64,000 nt of DNA from Nocardia niigatensis NBRC 100131 (GTDB lineage Bacteria; Actinomycetota; Actinomycetes; Mycobacteriales; Mycobacteriaceae): contig NZ_BAGC01000114.1 in assembly GCF_000308655.1 (NCBI RefSeq), positions 62,001-126,000 on the forward strand, written 5' to 3'. Position numbers and translations under genes: made by a program. Shown piece by piece: positions 25,893 to 34,728 of this stretch (positions are counted from its first letter, which is position 1; every line of letters starts with the position of its first letter). Under the pieces are notes generated by a model. That model was not told the origin of the DNA and searched no databases. It saw only the letters and a list, made by a program, of their open reading frames with translations.

Positions 25893-25923
25893 ATGTCGAA
25901 CATACTTGCGCTGGGAGGACGTC

Positions 25924-27150
25924 ATGACAGTCGAGCCATCCGCCACCATCTCCGCCTCTGATCACACTGCGGCCCAACAGGATTCACCACCCGGCGACGG
26001 TGCGCGGTTCTGGGGCACCGCCTACACCCTGCTGATCCTGTTGACGGGCACCAACCTGGCCACGCCGCTGTATCACGGTTACGCGCATCGTTTCGGGTTC
26101 TCGCCGCTGACGCTGACGCTGGTGTTCGCGGTCTACATGGGGGTGCTGATTCCCTCGCTGCTGATCGCCGGTCCGGCCTCGGACGCGCTCGGGCGGCGCC
26201 CGATCCTGCTGCCGGCGCTGGCGCTGGCGGCCCTGGGCACGCTGGGGTTCGCCCTGGCCACCGATGTGGTGTGGTTGTTCGCGGCGCGCGTGCTGCAGGG
26301 GCTGGCGGTCGGGGCGGCCTCGGGTGCGCTCACCGCCGCGCTGACCGAGCTCGAGCCGCACGGCGATCGCCGTCGCGCCGCCCTGGTGTCGGCGGTGGCC
26401 TCGGCGGGCGGCATGGGTGCGGGTCCGTTGCTGGGAGCTGTGGTGGCGCAGTATCTTCCGGCACCGTATGTGACGCCGTTCCTGGTCGAGCTGGCGCTGC
26501 TGGTTCCGGCGGCGGTCGCGGTGGCGGTGCTGCCCGAGTCCGGGGCGGTGACCCGGTGGCGGCCGCGGCGGCCGAGCATCCCCGCCGGGATGGGTGCGGT
26601 TTTCGCGGCGGCGGGCACGGGCGCGTTCCTGGGTTTCGCGGTGGTCGGTGTCTTCCTCACCCTGATCCCGGCCTACGCAGCGACGCTGTCGGGCAGCGCG
26701 AATCTGGTGGTGGGTGGTGCGGCGGCCGCGCTGCTGCCGGCGGCGTGGGCGCTCGCGCAGCTGCTGGGTTACGGCAAATCCGAACGGGCGCTGGACTTCA
26801 CGGGTTTCCCGCTGCTGGCGGTGGGCCTGGGGTTGCTGGCGGTCGCGGGTGCGGTGTCCTCGCTGCCGCTACTGGTGGCGGCGACCATGCTGGCCGGGGC
26901 GGGTCACGGTCTGGTGTTCCTGTCGGGTCTGACCGCGATCAATGCGGCCGCCCCGCTGAAGCGTCATGCCGATGCGCTCTCGACCTATTTCGTGATGGCC
27001 TACTGCGGCAGCGGCGGCCCGGTGATCGGGGTGGGTCTGCTGGCGGGCGCGACGGGTTTGCTGCGTGCGGTGCAGATTTTCGCGGTGGTGGTGGCGGTGC
27101 TGTGTGTGCTGCGACTGATGGCGCGGCTGGTGGTCGAGGGACGGCGCTAG
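25924..27150 (+). CDS. MFS transporter
   Basis: A 408-residue major facilitator with about 12 membrane helices. The loop 2-3 motif is GPASDALGRRPILLPALAL; loop 8-9 and helix pairs follow normally. It most likely exports a small compound. The ATG at 25924 has GGGAGGA upstream. The divergent ArsR-type regulator and its operator suggest induction by the pump's substrate. Confidence 0.82.
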   Translation: MTVEPSATISASDHTAAQQDSPPGDGARFWGTAYTLLILLTGTNLATPLYHGYAHRFGFSPLTLTLVFAVYMGVLIPSLLIAGPASDALGRRPILLPALALAALGTLGFALATDVVWLFAARVLQGLAVGAASGALTAALTELEPHGDRRRAALVSAVASAGGMGAGPLLGAVVAQYLPAPYVTPFLVELALLVPAAVAVAVLPESGAVTRWRPRRPSIPAGMGAVFAAAGTGAFLGFAVVGVFLTLIPAYAATLSGSANLVVGGAAAALLPAAWALAQLLGYGKSERALDFTGFPLLAVGLGLLAVAGAVSSLPLLVAATMLAGAGHGLVFLSGLTAINAAAPLKRHADALSTYFVMAYCGSGGPVIGVGLLAGATGLLRAVQIFAVVVAVLCVLRLMARLVVEGRR

Positions 27151-27224
27151 CGGGGTCGCGAAGCGACGCCGGTCACTCCGGGTTGCCGATCGTGGCGGGC
27201 GCGTGTTTACTTCTGGGCGCAAGG

Positions 27225-27395
27225 TGCCGTCGTTAGCTGAGGCTCCTTCACGGATACAGGCCGGCGATCCCGAACGTCGAGAGACGCCCCGGATCAGGAC
27301 AGGTTTCCCCGAGCTAAGGGGATGCCCCGACCGGCTCCCGCCACCCGTGGTGGGTTTACGCCGTGGAGTGCTGAAGGTCTTACGAGGGGTGGTAC
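27225..27395 (+). ncRNA. M-box (ykoK) magnesium riboswitch
   Basis: The core matches the M-box consensus in order: TTAGCTGAGGCTCCTTCACG at 27232 onward, GGATACAGGCC, ACGTCGAGAGACGCC, AGGACAGG, AGCTAAGGGGATGCCCCGAC, and GTGGAGTGCTGAAGG. The M-box binds Mg2+ and turns off downstream genes when Mg2+ is plentiful. It lies about 210 bp before mgtC. The expression platform is not obvious; a GC-rich stem in 27396-27602 may act as terminator or may hide the ribosome-binding site. Confidence 0.85.
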
Positions 27396-27602
27396 CCGTA
27401 TCGGCGATCTCCCGCCGGTCCCACTCCCCTGGCATGCGCGTGTTCGGCGTCGAGGAGGTGGTGGTCGTGCCCGATGGATCGGATCGAGTTCCGTTAGCCA
27501 ACCGTTCACTCGGTGACACTCCCGCAATCTTCTGGCCGCTACCACGATCCCTGTAGCGTCCGAATCCGGTCGGAGTGCGCCGTCATCCGCTGGGAGATCG
27601 AG
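27396..27602 (+). promoter_or_regulatory. Leader between the M-box and mgtC
   Basis: No gene is supported. The stretch is presumably the riboswitch expression platform. GGGAG lies just before the mgtC ATG. Confidence 0.45.
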
Positions 27603-28316
27603 ATGTCCACGTGGGAAATGCTGCTGCGACTCGGCACGGGTGTGGGGTTGGGGGCGGTGATCGGGTTCGAGCGTCAATTCCGGGCCCGGATGGCTGGATT
27701 GCGCACCAATTCGCTGGTCGCCGCCGGGGCGACCTTGTTCGTGCTGCTCTCGGCGCACGGCTTCAACGGCGCGTCGGCGGATCCGACTCGTGTTGCGGCG
27801 CAGATTGTTTCCGGTATCGGGTTCCTGGGCGCGGGTGTGATCCTGCGCGACGGGTTCAATATCCGCGGTTTGAACACCGCGGCGACGCTGTGGTGCGCGG
27901 CGGCGGTGGGCGCGCTCGCGGGTGCGGGCATGTACACGACCGCGGTGGCGGGCACGGTGGCGGTCGTGGTGGTCAATACCGCGCTGCGCACGGTGGCGCG
28001 CACGGTGGATCGTCCCGCGGTCGACGAGGTGGAGGCGCAGGAGGCGTTGTACGCGTTCACCGCCGACACCGACGACGCGCACGAGGCGCATGTGCGGGCG
28101 CTGCTGGTGCAGTCGCTGACGCGCACCGATTTCCGGCTGGTGTCGATCTCGAGCCACGACACGTCCCCGGGCCGGGTGCAGGTGCGGGCGGAGTTGACCG
28201 GCGACCGCCGCGACGACCGGCAGATGGAGGCCGCGGTGAGCCGGTTGAGCCTGGAGCCGTCGGTGACCAGCGTCGGCTGGCGCACGGTGCCGCAGCGCGC
28301 GGAGGCCGAGCAGTGA
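27603..28316 (+). CDS. mgtC: MgtC-type membrane protein
   Basis: A 237-residue MgtC/SapB-family protein. Four to five membrane helices fill residues 1-125 with the family motifs GAVIGFERQFRARMAGLRTN, GIGFLGAGVILRDG and GLNTAATLWCAAAVGALAGA. The C-terminal domain (about 90 residues) is ACT-like. MgtC supports growth and virulence in low Mg2+ and acts on membrane energetics rather than transport itself. The M-box leader explains its regulation. Its stop overlaps the next start (GTGA). Confidence 0.9.
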   Translation: MSTWEMLLRLGTGVGLGAVIGFERQFRARMAGLRTNSLVAAGATLFVLLSAHGFNGASADPTRVAAQIVSGIGFLGAGVILRDGFNIRGLNTAATLWCAAAVGALAGAGMYTTAVAGTVAVVVVNTALRTVARTVDRPAVDEVEAQEALYAFTADTDDAHEAHVRALLVQSLTRTDFRLVSISSHDTSPGRVQVRAELTGDRRDDRQMEAAVSRLSLEPSVTSVGWRTVPQRAEAEQ

Positions 28317-30052
28317 ACGCGGCGCTGCGGTCCTATCCCTCGCGCGGGGCGCTGGATCGACCGCGGTCGCGGTGGGCGGATGTGGCGGTGTTCGCCGGGG
28401 CGGCGATCCTGATCTGGCTGATCGTGCAGGTGTCGGCGGGCATGCATGTGCCCTTCGACGAGAGCACCGCTGCGTCAACGGTTTCCACCGATCCGAGCGA
28501 GCTGCCCTACTATGCGGCGCGGTCGCTGCTGCGGATGTTCGTGGCGTTGGGCGCCTCGATCCTGTTCGCGTTCGTGTACGCGACGGCGGCGGCGCGCTTG
28601 CCGCGGGCGGAGAAGGTGCTGCTGCCGGCGCTCGACATGCTGCAGTCGGTGCCGATTCTGGGTTTCCTGTCGGTGACGGTGACCGGGTTCATCGCCCTGT
28701 TCCCGGGATCGTCGCTGGGGCTGGAGTGCGCGTCGATCTTCGCGATCTTCACCTCGCAGGCGTGGAACATGGCTTTCGCGTTCCATCACAGTCTGGTGTC
28801 GCAGCCGCGCGAGCTCGATGAGGCCTCGCGGAATCTGCGGCTCTCGCGCTGGCAGCGGTTCTGGCGGGTCGATGTGCCCTCGGGGATGTTTCCGCTGGTG
28901 TGGAACGCGATGATGAGTTTCGGTGGCGGCTGGTTCTTCCTGACCGCGGCCGAGGCGATCAGCGTCAACAACCGCTCCTACGCCCTGCCGGGCATCGGCT
29001 CCTATGTCGCGACCGCGACCGCGGATTCCGAGACGGGCAAGGTGGTGCTCGCGATCGTGGTGATGGTCGCGCTGGTGGTCGGGTTGAATGTGCTGTTCTG
29101 GCGGCCGATCACGGTGTGGGCGGAGCGGTTCCGGGTGGAGGACAGCGAGTCCGCCGACGCGCCGCGCTCGCTGGTGCTGGATGTGTTGCGCCGCAGCCAT
29201 GTTCCCGGGCTGCTGGGCCGGGCGCTGGGGCCGCTGGTGTTTCCGATGGACCGTTTCCTGCGGGTGTTCGGGCTGGCCGAGCATCCGCTGTATGTGGCGC
29301 CGGCGCGGCGGCGGGCCGCGGATGCGGTGTTCGCGGTGGTGGTGGGGGCCGGGCTGCTGGCCGGGACGGTCGCGATCGTGCGCTATATCGCCGGCACCAT
29401 CGGTTTCGGCGAGGTGGGGCACGCGCTGCTGCTGGGGTTGGCGACGCTGGCGCGGGTGATCGTGCTGCTGGTGTTCGCGACGGCGATCTGGGTGCCGATC
29501 GGGGTGTGGATCGGGTTGAACCCACGGGTGTCGCGGGTGGCGCAGCCGATCGTGCAGGTGCTGGCCAGTTTCCCCGCGAACTTCCTGTTCCCGCTGGTGA
29601 CCGCGGTGCTGGTGGCCACGGGCGCGAGCCTGCAGTGGGCGGCGATCCTGCTGATGGCGTTGGGCGCGCAGTGGTACATCCTGTTCAACGTGATCGCCGG
29701 GGCGTCGGCGGTGCCCAATGATCTGCGGGAGGCGGCGGCGAATCTGCGGCTGCCGCGCCGGTTGTGGTGGCGGCGGCTGATCCTGCCCGCGATCTTTCCC
29801 AGTTTGGTGACCGGTGCGATCACCGCGGCGGGCGGGGCGTGGAACGCCGCGATCGTCGCCGAGGTCGTGAAGTTCGGTGACACCACCTTGACCGCGACGG
29901 GTCTGGGCGCCTATATCGCCGACGCCACCCGCGCCGGCGACTGGCCGCGCATCCTGGTCGGCGTGCTGGCCATGAGCGCGTTCGTCGTCGGTATCAATCG
30001 CCTGTGCTGGCGTCGCCTGTACGCGCTGGCGCAGCGCCGCTACTCCCTCTGA
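28313..30052 (+). CDS. ABC transporter permease, two fused SsuC-type domains
   Basis: The 579-residue protein carries two binding-protein-dependent permease domains in one chain. Each has an EAA-type loop: ELDEASRNLRLSRWQRFWRV (near residue 170) and DLREAAANLRLPRRLWWRRL (near 470). Around 12 membrane helices are visible. The domains resemble the nitrate/sulfonate/taurine permease family. The GTG overlaps the mgtC stop, so it is under the same M-box. No substrate-binding protein gene is present nearby, which is unusual. Confidence 0.85.
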   Translation: MNAALRSYPSRGALDRPRSRWADVAVFAGAAILIWLIVQVSAGMHVPFDESTAASTVSTDPSELPYYAARSLLRMFVALGASILFAFVYATAAARLPRAEKVLLPALDMLQSVPILGFLSVTVTGFIALFPGSSLGLECASIFAIFTSQAWNMAFAFHHSLVSQPRELDEASRNLRLSRWQRFWRVDVPSGMFPLVWNAMMSFGGGWFFLTAAEAISVNNRSYALPGIGSYVATATADSETGKVVLAIVVMVALVVGLNVLFWRPITVWAERFRVEDSESADAPRSLVLDVLRRSHVPGLLGRALGPLVFPMDRFLRVFGLAEHPLYVAPARRRAADAVFAVVVGAGLLAGTVAIVRYIAGTIGFGEVGHALLLGLATLARVIVLLVFATAIWVPIGVWIGLNPRVSRVAQPIVQVLASFPANFLFPLVTAVLVATGASLQWAAILLMALGAQWYILFNVIAGASAVPNDLREAAANLRLPRRLWWRRLILPAIFPSLVTGAITAAGGAWNAAIVAEVVKFGDTTLTATGLGAYIADATRAGDWPRILVGVLAMSAFVVGINRLCWRRLYALAQRRYSL

Positions 30053-30065
30053 AGTGGAGGATCTC

Positions 30066-31385
30066 ATGACCAATACTGTTGCCACGGGCCAGGTTCTGAT
30101 GGACCTGTCCGATATCGACATGTCGTTCACGGGCGCGTCCGGGGAGCGGCTCAATGTGCTCGATCAGGTGAATCTGCAGCTGCGCGAGGGTGAGATCGTG
30201 GCGTTGCTGGGCCGGTCGGGGTCGGGGAAGTCGACGCTGCTGCGGTTGATCGCGGGACTGCTGGCCCCGACCGGCGGGCAGGTCCGCTATCGGGACAAGC
30301 CGTTGCGGGGCGCGAATCCCGGTGCGGCGCTGGTGTTCCAGTCCTTCGCGCTGATGCCGTGGCTGACGGTGCAGGATAATGTGGAGCTGGGATTGGCGGC
30401 GCGCGGGGTGGCGCCGGAATTGCGGCGGCAGCGGGCCTTGGAAGCGATCGACCGTATCGGGTTGGACGGATTCGAGACCGCCTATCCCAAGGAGCTCTCC
30501 GGCGGTATGCGCCAGCGGGTCGGGTTCGCGCGGGCGCTGGTGCTGGAGCCGGATCTGTTGCTGATGGACGAGCCGTTCTCGGCGCTGGATGTGCTGACCG
30601 CGGAGAACCTGCGCACCGAACTGGTGAATCTGTGGTCCACCGAGGACTTTCCGACCAAGTGCGTGTGCATCGTGACCCACAACATCGAGGAGGCGGTGCA
30701 GCTGGCCGACCGGGTGGTGGTGCTGGGGTCGAATCCGGGGCGGATCATCGCCGAGATCACGGTGGAGCAGCCGCGTCCGCGCAGCCGGCGCACCCCGGGG
30801 TTCGAGGCGCTGGTCGATCAGATCTATGGCCTGCTCACCGGCCGCGACACCGAAATCGCTGCGGCCCCGGCGGATACGTCGACGCCGTTCGCGGTGCCGC
30901 TGCCCGATGCCTCGGTGGGCGGGATCGCGGGTCTGCTGGAGCTGGTGTACGGCAATGACGGGCGCGCGGACCTGCCGGTGGTGGCCGATGAGCTGAATTT
31001 CGAACTCGACGACCTGATGCCGCTGGTCGACGCGGCGGCGCTGCTGGGGTTGCTGCTGGTGGAGTCCGGTGACGTGATGCTGACCAATGTCGGCGCGAAC
31101 TTCACCAATGCCGACATCCAGTCCAGCAAGGCCATTTTCGCCGCGCAGGCCCGCCGGCGCGCTCCGCTGGTGCGCACCATCTGCTCGGCGCTGGTCGGCA
31201 GCAGCGATCAGACGGTGCGCGCGGATTTCATTCTGGATCTGCTGCGGCGCGGCTTCTCGCCCGATGATGCGCGCCGGCAGCTGGAGTTGGCCATCGATTG
31301 GGGCAGGTACGCCGAGTTGTACGACTACGACACCGATTCCGGCCGCATCACCGCCGACCCGGCCGCGGACCTGCGCGCGTCCTGA
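30066..31385 (+). CDS. ABC transporter ATPase with AAA-associated C-terminal domain
   Basis: A 439-residue ATPase. Residues about 10-260 hold the Walker A (GRSGSGKST), the signature LSGGMRQR, Walker B (LLLMDEP) and the H-loop VTHNIEEA. Residues about 285-430 resemble the AAA-associated C-terminal domain found on some nitrate/sulfonate-type ATPases (LPVVADELNFELDDLMPLVD). GGAGG stands 5 bp before the ATG. It completes the mgtC-permease-ATPase operon under the Mg2+ riboswitch. Confidence 0.88.
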   Translation: MTNTVATGQVLMDLSDIDMSFTGASGERLNVLDQVNLQLREGEIVALLGRSGSGKSTLLRLIAGLLAPTGGQVRYRDKPLRGANPGAALVFQSFALMPWLTVQDNVELGLAARGVAPELRRQRALEAIDRIGLDGFETAYPKELSGGMRQRVGFARALVLEPDLLLMDEPFSALDVLTAENLRTELVNLWSTEDFPTKCVCIVTHNIEEAVQLADRVVVLGSNPGRIIAEITVEQPRPRSRRTPGFEALVDQIYGLLTGRDTEIAAAPADTSTPFAVPLPDASVGGIAGLLELVYGNDGRADLPVVADELNFELDDLMPLVDAAALLGLLLVESGDVMLTNVGANFTNADIQSSKAIFAAQARRRAPLVRTICSALVGSSDQTVRADFILDLLRRGFSPDDARRQLELAIDWGRYAELYDYDTDSGRITADPAADLRAS

Positions 31386-31386
31386 T

Positions 31387-32151
31387 TCACACCATGGCCG
31401 AGGGGACGACCGTGGTCAGGCCGCCGTCGACGAGCAGGTCCTGGCCGGTGATGTAGGAGGCGTCGCGCGAGGCCAGGAACGCGACCGCGGCGGCCACGTC
31501 CTCGGGAGTGCCGATCCGTCCGGCCGCCACCGCCGAGGCCGCGACGGCCTGCGCGTCGGCGGACACCTCGGCCCGGTAGGCGGGGGTGTCGGTATATCCC
31601 GGGCTGACCGAGTTCACGCGAATCCCCTTGGGCGCCAGTTCCGCTGCCAGCGTCCGGGTCAGGTTCTGCACTGCCGCCTTGGTCGCGGAGTACAGCGCTG
31701 TCCCGGGCGCTCCGCGGTAGGTCGCGAACGAGGCGTTGATGATGATCGCCCCGCCGGCGCTCATCAGCGGCAGGGTCTGCTGCACGGTGAAGAACGCCGC
31801 TTTGAAGTTGATTCCCACCACCCGATCGAACTCCTCGCAGGTGACGTCCCCGAGCGCCTGGAACGCTCCGACTCCGGCGTTCACGAACACCACATCCAAT
31901 CGTCCGAACCGCTCCCGCACGCTACGGGTCAGTATCTCGAGATCCCCGGAATCGGTGACGTCCCCGGCGATGCCGACGGCCCGCTCCCCCAGTTCGGCGA
32001 CCGCGATGTCGAGGCGGCTCTTGTCGCGTCCGGTGACGATGACCCGCGCGCCTTCCTCGAGAAGCCGGTGCGCGGTGGCCAGCCCCATCCCGCCGCTGCC
32101 GCCGGTGATCAGCGCGATCTTGTCCTCGAACCGGAATCCGTTGTGCGTCAT
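31387..32151 (-). CDS. Short-chain dehydrogenase/reductase
   Basis: A classical SDR of 254 residues: TGGSGGMG cofactor motif, NAG in FVNAGVG, catalytic Ser in NASFATYRG, and YSATK. The VTGRDKSRLD segment with Arg suggests NADP preference. It ends in a FabG-like LLVDGGLTTVV. Substrate unknown. It is convergent with the ABC ATPase, with only one base between the genes. Confidence 0.88.
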   Translation of the reverse strand: MTHNGFRFEDKIALITGGSGGMGLATAHRLLEEGARVIVTGRDKSRLDIAVAELGERAVGIAGDVTDSGDLEILTRSVRERFGRLDVVFVNAGVGAFQALGDVTCEEFDRVVGINFKAAFFTVQQTLPLMSAGGAIIINASFATYRGAPGTALYSATKAAVQNLTRTLAAELAPKGIRVNSVSPGYTDTPAYRAEVSADAQAVAASAVAAGRIGTPEDVAAAVAFLASRDASYITGQDLLVDGGLTTVVPSAMV

Positions 32152-32636
32152 GGCTTCACCCTGCCGACCCGCGCCCCGGCCGAACAGTGCGCAGTTATCG
32201 TGGGTGTGCCACCACCACCTTCACAGCCGGCGTTGCGTGCGGGGGTGAAGGCGTGGAGGGCGAAGCGGCAGACTTCTTCGGTGGGGTCGACGTTCTGCGC
32301 GGTGGCGGTGCGGGCGCCGGGACTATCCATATTCGCCGGGATAGGCCACCGCGAAACCCCAGCGGTCCGCGCAGGTGCCGAACCCGGTCATCAGTCGCGT
32401 CACCGGCCCCGGCCGTGCACCGCCGGCAGCAACGGAGTCTCCCCCGCGCCGGCCCAGCCCGGCAGGTACAACGCGAACCGGCGCCGCGGTCCGCCGAGCC
32501 GCTGTCCGGCCCTGATCAGGCCATCCCGTGTCTCCCATGGTCGTCTCCGCCCCCGCGGATGCCGAATACCGCTGGCGCAGTTCGCCGTCCGCGGGGGGTC
32601 CGCGCGAGTACCGCTCCTGCCATCGTGCGGCAGACG
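32152..32636. other. Region without an intact gene
   Basis: A decayed esterase fragment occupies about 32326-32520 on the minus strand. Nothing else is supported. Confidence 0.5.
32326..32520 (-). pseudogene. Remnant of a PHB-depolymerase/LpqC-type esterase
   Basis: In one minus-strand frame: GGPRRRFALYLPGWAGAGET then PLLPAVHGRG; in another, shortly after: LMTGFGTCADRWGFAVAYPG. Together these match the start of PHB-depolymerase-family esterases (RRYLLYVP...LLVVLHG...NALADRHGFLVAYP). The frame changes between them and the catalytic Ser region is absent. It is a short broken piece of a host gene. Confidence 0.5.
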
Positions 32637-33488
32637 TCAGGCGGGTGGGGCCAGTCGGAGGTGATGGAGTCGGTGCAGGCGGTCGCCGGTGTCGGTGCCG
32701 GGGCGCGGGTTGTAGAGCACGATGTGGCGGTCGGGTTGGCCGGCGAGGGTGAGGGTGGTGGCGTCGAAGTGGAGGTCGCCGACCTCGGGGTGGCGCAGGG
32801 CGTTGACCGCTTGTTCGGCGGCGCCGACGTCGTGGCGCGACCACAGGTCGGCGAATTCCGGGCTACGCGAAGCCAAATCGATGGTGACGGCGGTGAAGCC
32901 GGGATCATCGGGGCACGGCGCGGAGTCGGCGCGGTAGGCGGCGACGACGGCGGGCGCGGCGGCCGACCAGATCTCGCGCAGCGCCAGGTAGCGGGGGTTG
33001 GTGAAGTAGGTGACCAGGCAGTTGTGGCCGGGCCGGTCGAAACCGAAGACGGCGCGCGCGGTGTCGTTGTGGGCCAGCACGTTCCAGTAGCGGTCGCGCA
33101 GCACGGCCGGGCGCGGGTTCCAGGCGTCGAGCAGGTCGCGGGTCTCGGCGGTGATGTCGGTGCCGCTGCCGCTGCCGCTGCCGGTGGCGGGGCAGGGCGG
33201 GTTGAGACCGGCCAGGACGTAGAGGTGGGCGCGTTCGGGGCCCGTGAGTCGCAGGGCGGCGGCGATGGCGTCGAGGACCTCGGCGGAGACGGTGATGTCG
33301 CGGCCCTGTTCGAGCCAGGTGTACCAGGAGACGCCGACGCCGGCCAGGACGGCGACTTCCTCGCGGCGCAGCCCGGGGGTGCGGCGGCGGCCCGCAGTGG
33401 GTAGTCCGACCTGGCCGGGGCTGAGGCGGGAGCGTCTGCCGCGCAGGAATTCTCGCAGGTGGTCGCGCCGGGCGCCCGCTGTGTCCAT
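32637..33488 (-). CDS. XRE family regulator with MmyB-like ligand domain
   Basis: A 283-residue protein. The N-terminal HTH (RTPGLRREEVAVLAGVGVSW then YTWLEQGRDITVSAEVLDAI) is followed by an MmyB-like domain (RDRYWNVLAHNDTARAVFGF, LVTYFTNPRYLALREIW, LHFDATTLTLAGQPDRHIVL). Such regulators often control an adjacent oxidoreductase; the SDR at 31387 on the same strand is a candidate target. The ATG at 33488 starts directly before RRDHLREFL. Confidence 0.87.
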   Translation of the reverse strand: MDTAGARRDHLREFLRGRRSRLSPGQVGLPTAGRRRTPGLRREEVAVLAGVGVSWYTWLEQGRDITVSAEVLDAIAAALRLTGPERAHLYVLAGLNPPCPATGSGSGSGTDITAETRDLLDAWNPRPAVLRDRYWNVLAHNDTARAVFGFDRPGHNCLVTYFTNPRYLALREIWSAAAPAVVAAYRADSAPCPDDPGFTAVTIDLASRSPEFADLWSRHDVGAAEQAVNALRHPEVGDLHFDATTLTLAGQPDRHIVLYNPRPGTDTGDRLHRLHHLRLAPPA

Positions 33489-33570
33489 ACCTCACGCTAA
33501 CAATCACGCCTGCCCGATTTGTTCGGGTCCCGGTTAGCATGTGACCGAATTCGGGTCTCGAGGGGGACTG

Positions 33571-34656
33571 ATGCGGCAGATTCTGGTGGCGGCGATGGTG
33601 GCGCTGACGGTGTCGATCACGGTGACGCCGTTGCTGATTCGAGTGTTCACCCGCCGCCGGCTGGGGCAGGAGATCCGCGCGGACGGCCCGGCGAGCCATC
33701 TGGCCAAGCGCGGCACCCCGACCATGGGCGGGGTCGCGATCCTGATCGGCGTGTGGTGCGGGTACGGGGCCGCGCACCTGGTGGGTTCCTACGACGGGAC
33801 CGGCCCGACGGCGTCGGGGCTGCTGGTGCTGGCGTTGACGACCGCGATGGGCGCGGTGGGTTTCCTCGACGACTACATCAAACTGTCCGAGCAGCGCAGT
33901 CTCGGATTGACCGCGTCGGGCAAGTATCTCGGGCAGTCCGGTGCCGCAGTGATCTTCGGGGTGCTGGCGCTGCATTTCCGGGCCGGTTCGGGGTTGACGC
34001 CGGGCAGCCGGCAGATCTCGATCGTGCGTGACGTCTCCACGGTCTCACTCGGGTTGACGGGGTTTCTGCTGGCGTCGATCCTGCTGGTGGTGGCGTGGTC
34101 GAACGCGGTCAACATCACCGACGGCCTCGACGGCCTGGCCGCGGGCTCGGTGGGCCTGACGCTGGGTTCCTATGTGCTGATCACGTTCTGGCAGTACACC
34201 CATTCGTGCGCGATCAAGGCGGTGCCGGGCTGTTACACGGTGCGCGACCCCCTGGATCTGGCGCTGGTGTGCGCGGCGGGGGCGGCGGCGTGTGTCGGAT
34301 TCCTGTGGTGGAACGCGGCTCCGGCGAAGATCTTCATGGGCGATACCGGGTCGCTGGCGCTGGGCGGGCTGCTGGCGGGGTTGTCGATCACCACGCGCAC
34401 CGAGTTGCTGATGGTGGCGGTGGGGGCGCTGTTCGTGGCGGAGATCCTGTCGGTGCTGTTGCAGATCGTCATGTTCCGCACCACACGCACGCGGCTGTTC
34501 AAGATGGCGCCGTTCCATCACCATTTCGAGCTGACGGGCTGGCCGGAGACCACGGTCATCATCCGGTTCTGGCTGCTGGCGGCGATCGCCTCGGCGACCG
34601 GGTTGATCGCCTTCTACGGTGAGCACCTCACCACCACCGGTGCCCAGCTGCCGTGA
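33571..34656 (+). CDS. mraY: MraY-type phospho-N-acetylmuramoyl-pentapeptide transferase (stand-alone copy)
   Basis: A 361-residue integral membrane enzyme that moves phospho-MurNAc-pentapeptide to undecaprenyl phosphate (lipid I formation). All MraY landmarks are seen: KRGTPTMGG, FLDDYIK, NAVNITDGLDGLAAGS, FMGDTGSLALGG, and APFHHHFELTGWPE. GAGGGGG precedes the ATG at 33571. None of the usual dcw neighbours (murE, murF, murD, ftsW, murG) is here, so this is either the only copy moved away or, more likely, a second paralogue. Confidence 0.85.
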   Translation: MRQILVAAMVALTVSITVTPLLIRVFTRRRLGQEIRADGPASHLAKRGTPTMGGVAILIGVWCGYGAAHLVGSYDGTGPTASGLLVLALTTAMGAVGFLDDYIKLSEQRSLGLTASGKYLGQSGAAVIFGVLALHFRAGSGLTPGSRQISIVRDVSTVSLGLTGFLLASILLVVAWSNAVNITDGLDGLAAGSVGLTLGSYVLITFWQYTHSCAIKAVPGCYTVRDPLDLALVCAAGAAACVGFLWWNAAPAKIFMGDTGSLALGGLLAGLSITTRTELLMVAVGALFVAEILSVLLQIVMFRTTRTRLFKMAPFHHHFELTGWPETTVIIRFWLLAAIASATGLIAFYGEHLTTTGAQLP

Positions 34657-34660
34657 AAGG

Positions 34661-34703
34661 CCGTGTGGCCCACCCGGAGTCGAGCTCCGGATGGGCCACA
34701 CGG
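34661..34703. terminator. Bidirectional terminator hairpin
   Basis: CCGTGTGGCCCA (34661-34672) pairs with TGGGCCACACGG (34692-34703); inside, CCGGAG pairs with CTCCGG around a TCGAG loop region. The long stem separates the convergent mraY and DHA2 genes. No clear T-run. Confidence 0.75.
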
Positions 34704-34728
34704 ATTGCCATTCAGCGCACTGTTGCAC

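Noticed and set aside
33161..33190. Short run of CCGCTG repeats as a microsatellite
   Set aside because: It lies inside the XRE regulator gene and encodes a short Gly-Ser linker (GSGSGSG); no sign of a separate element.
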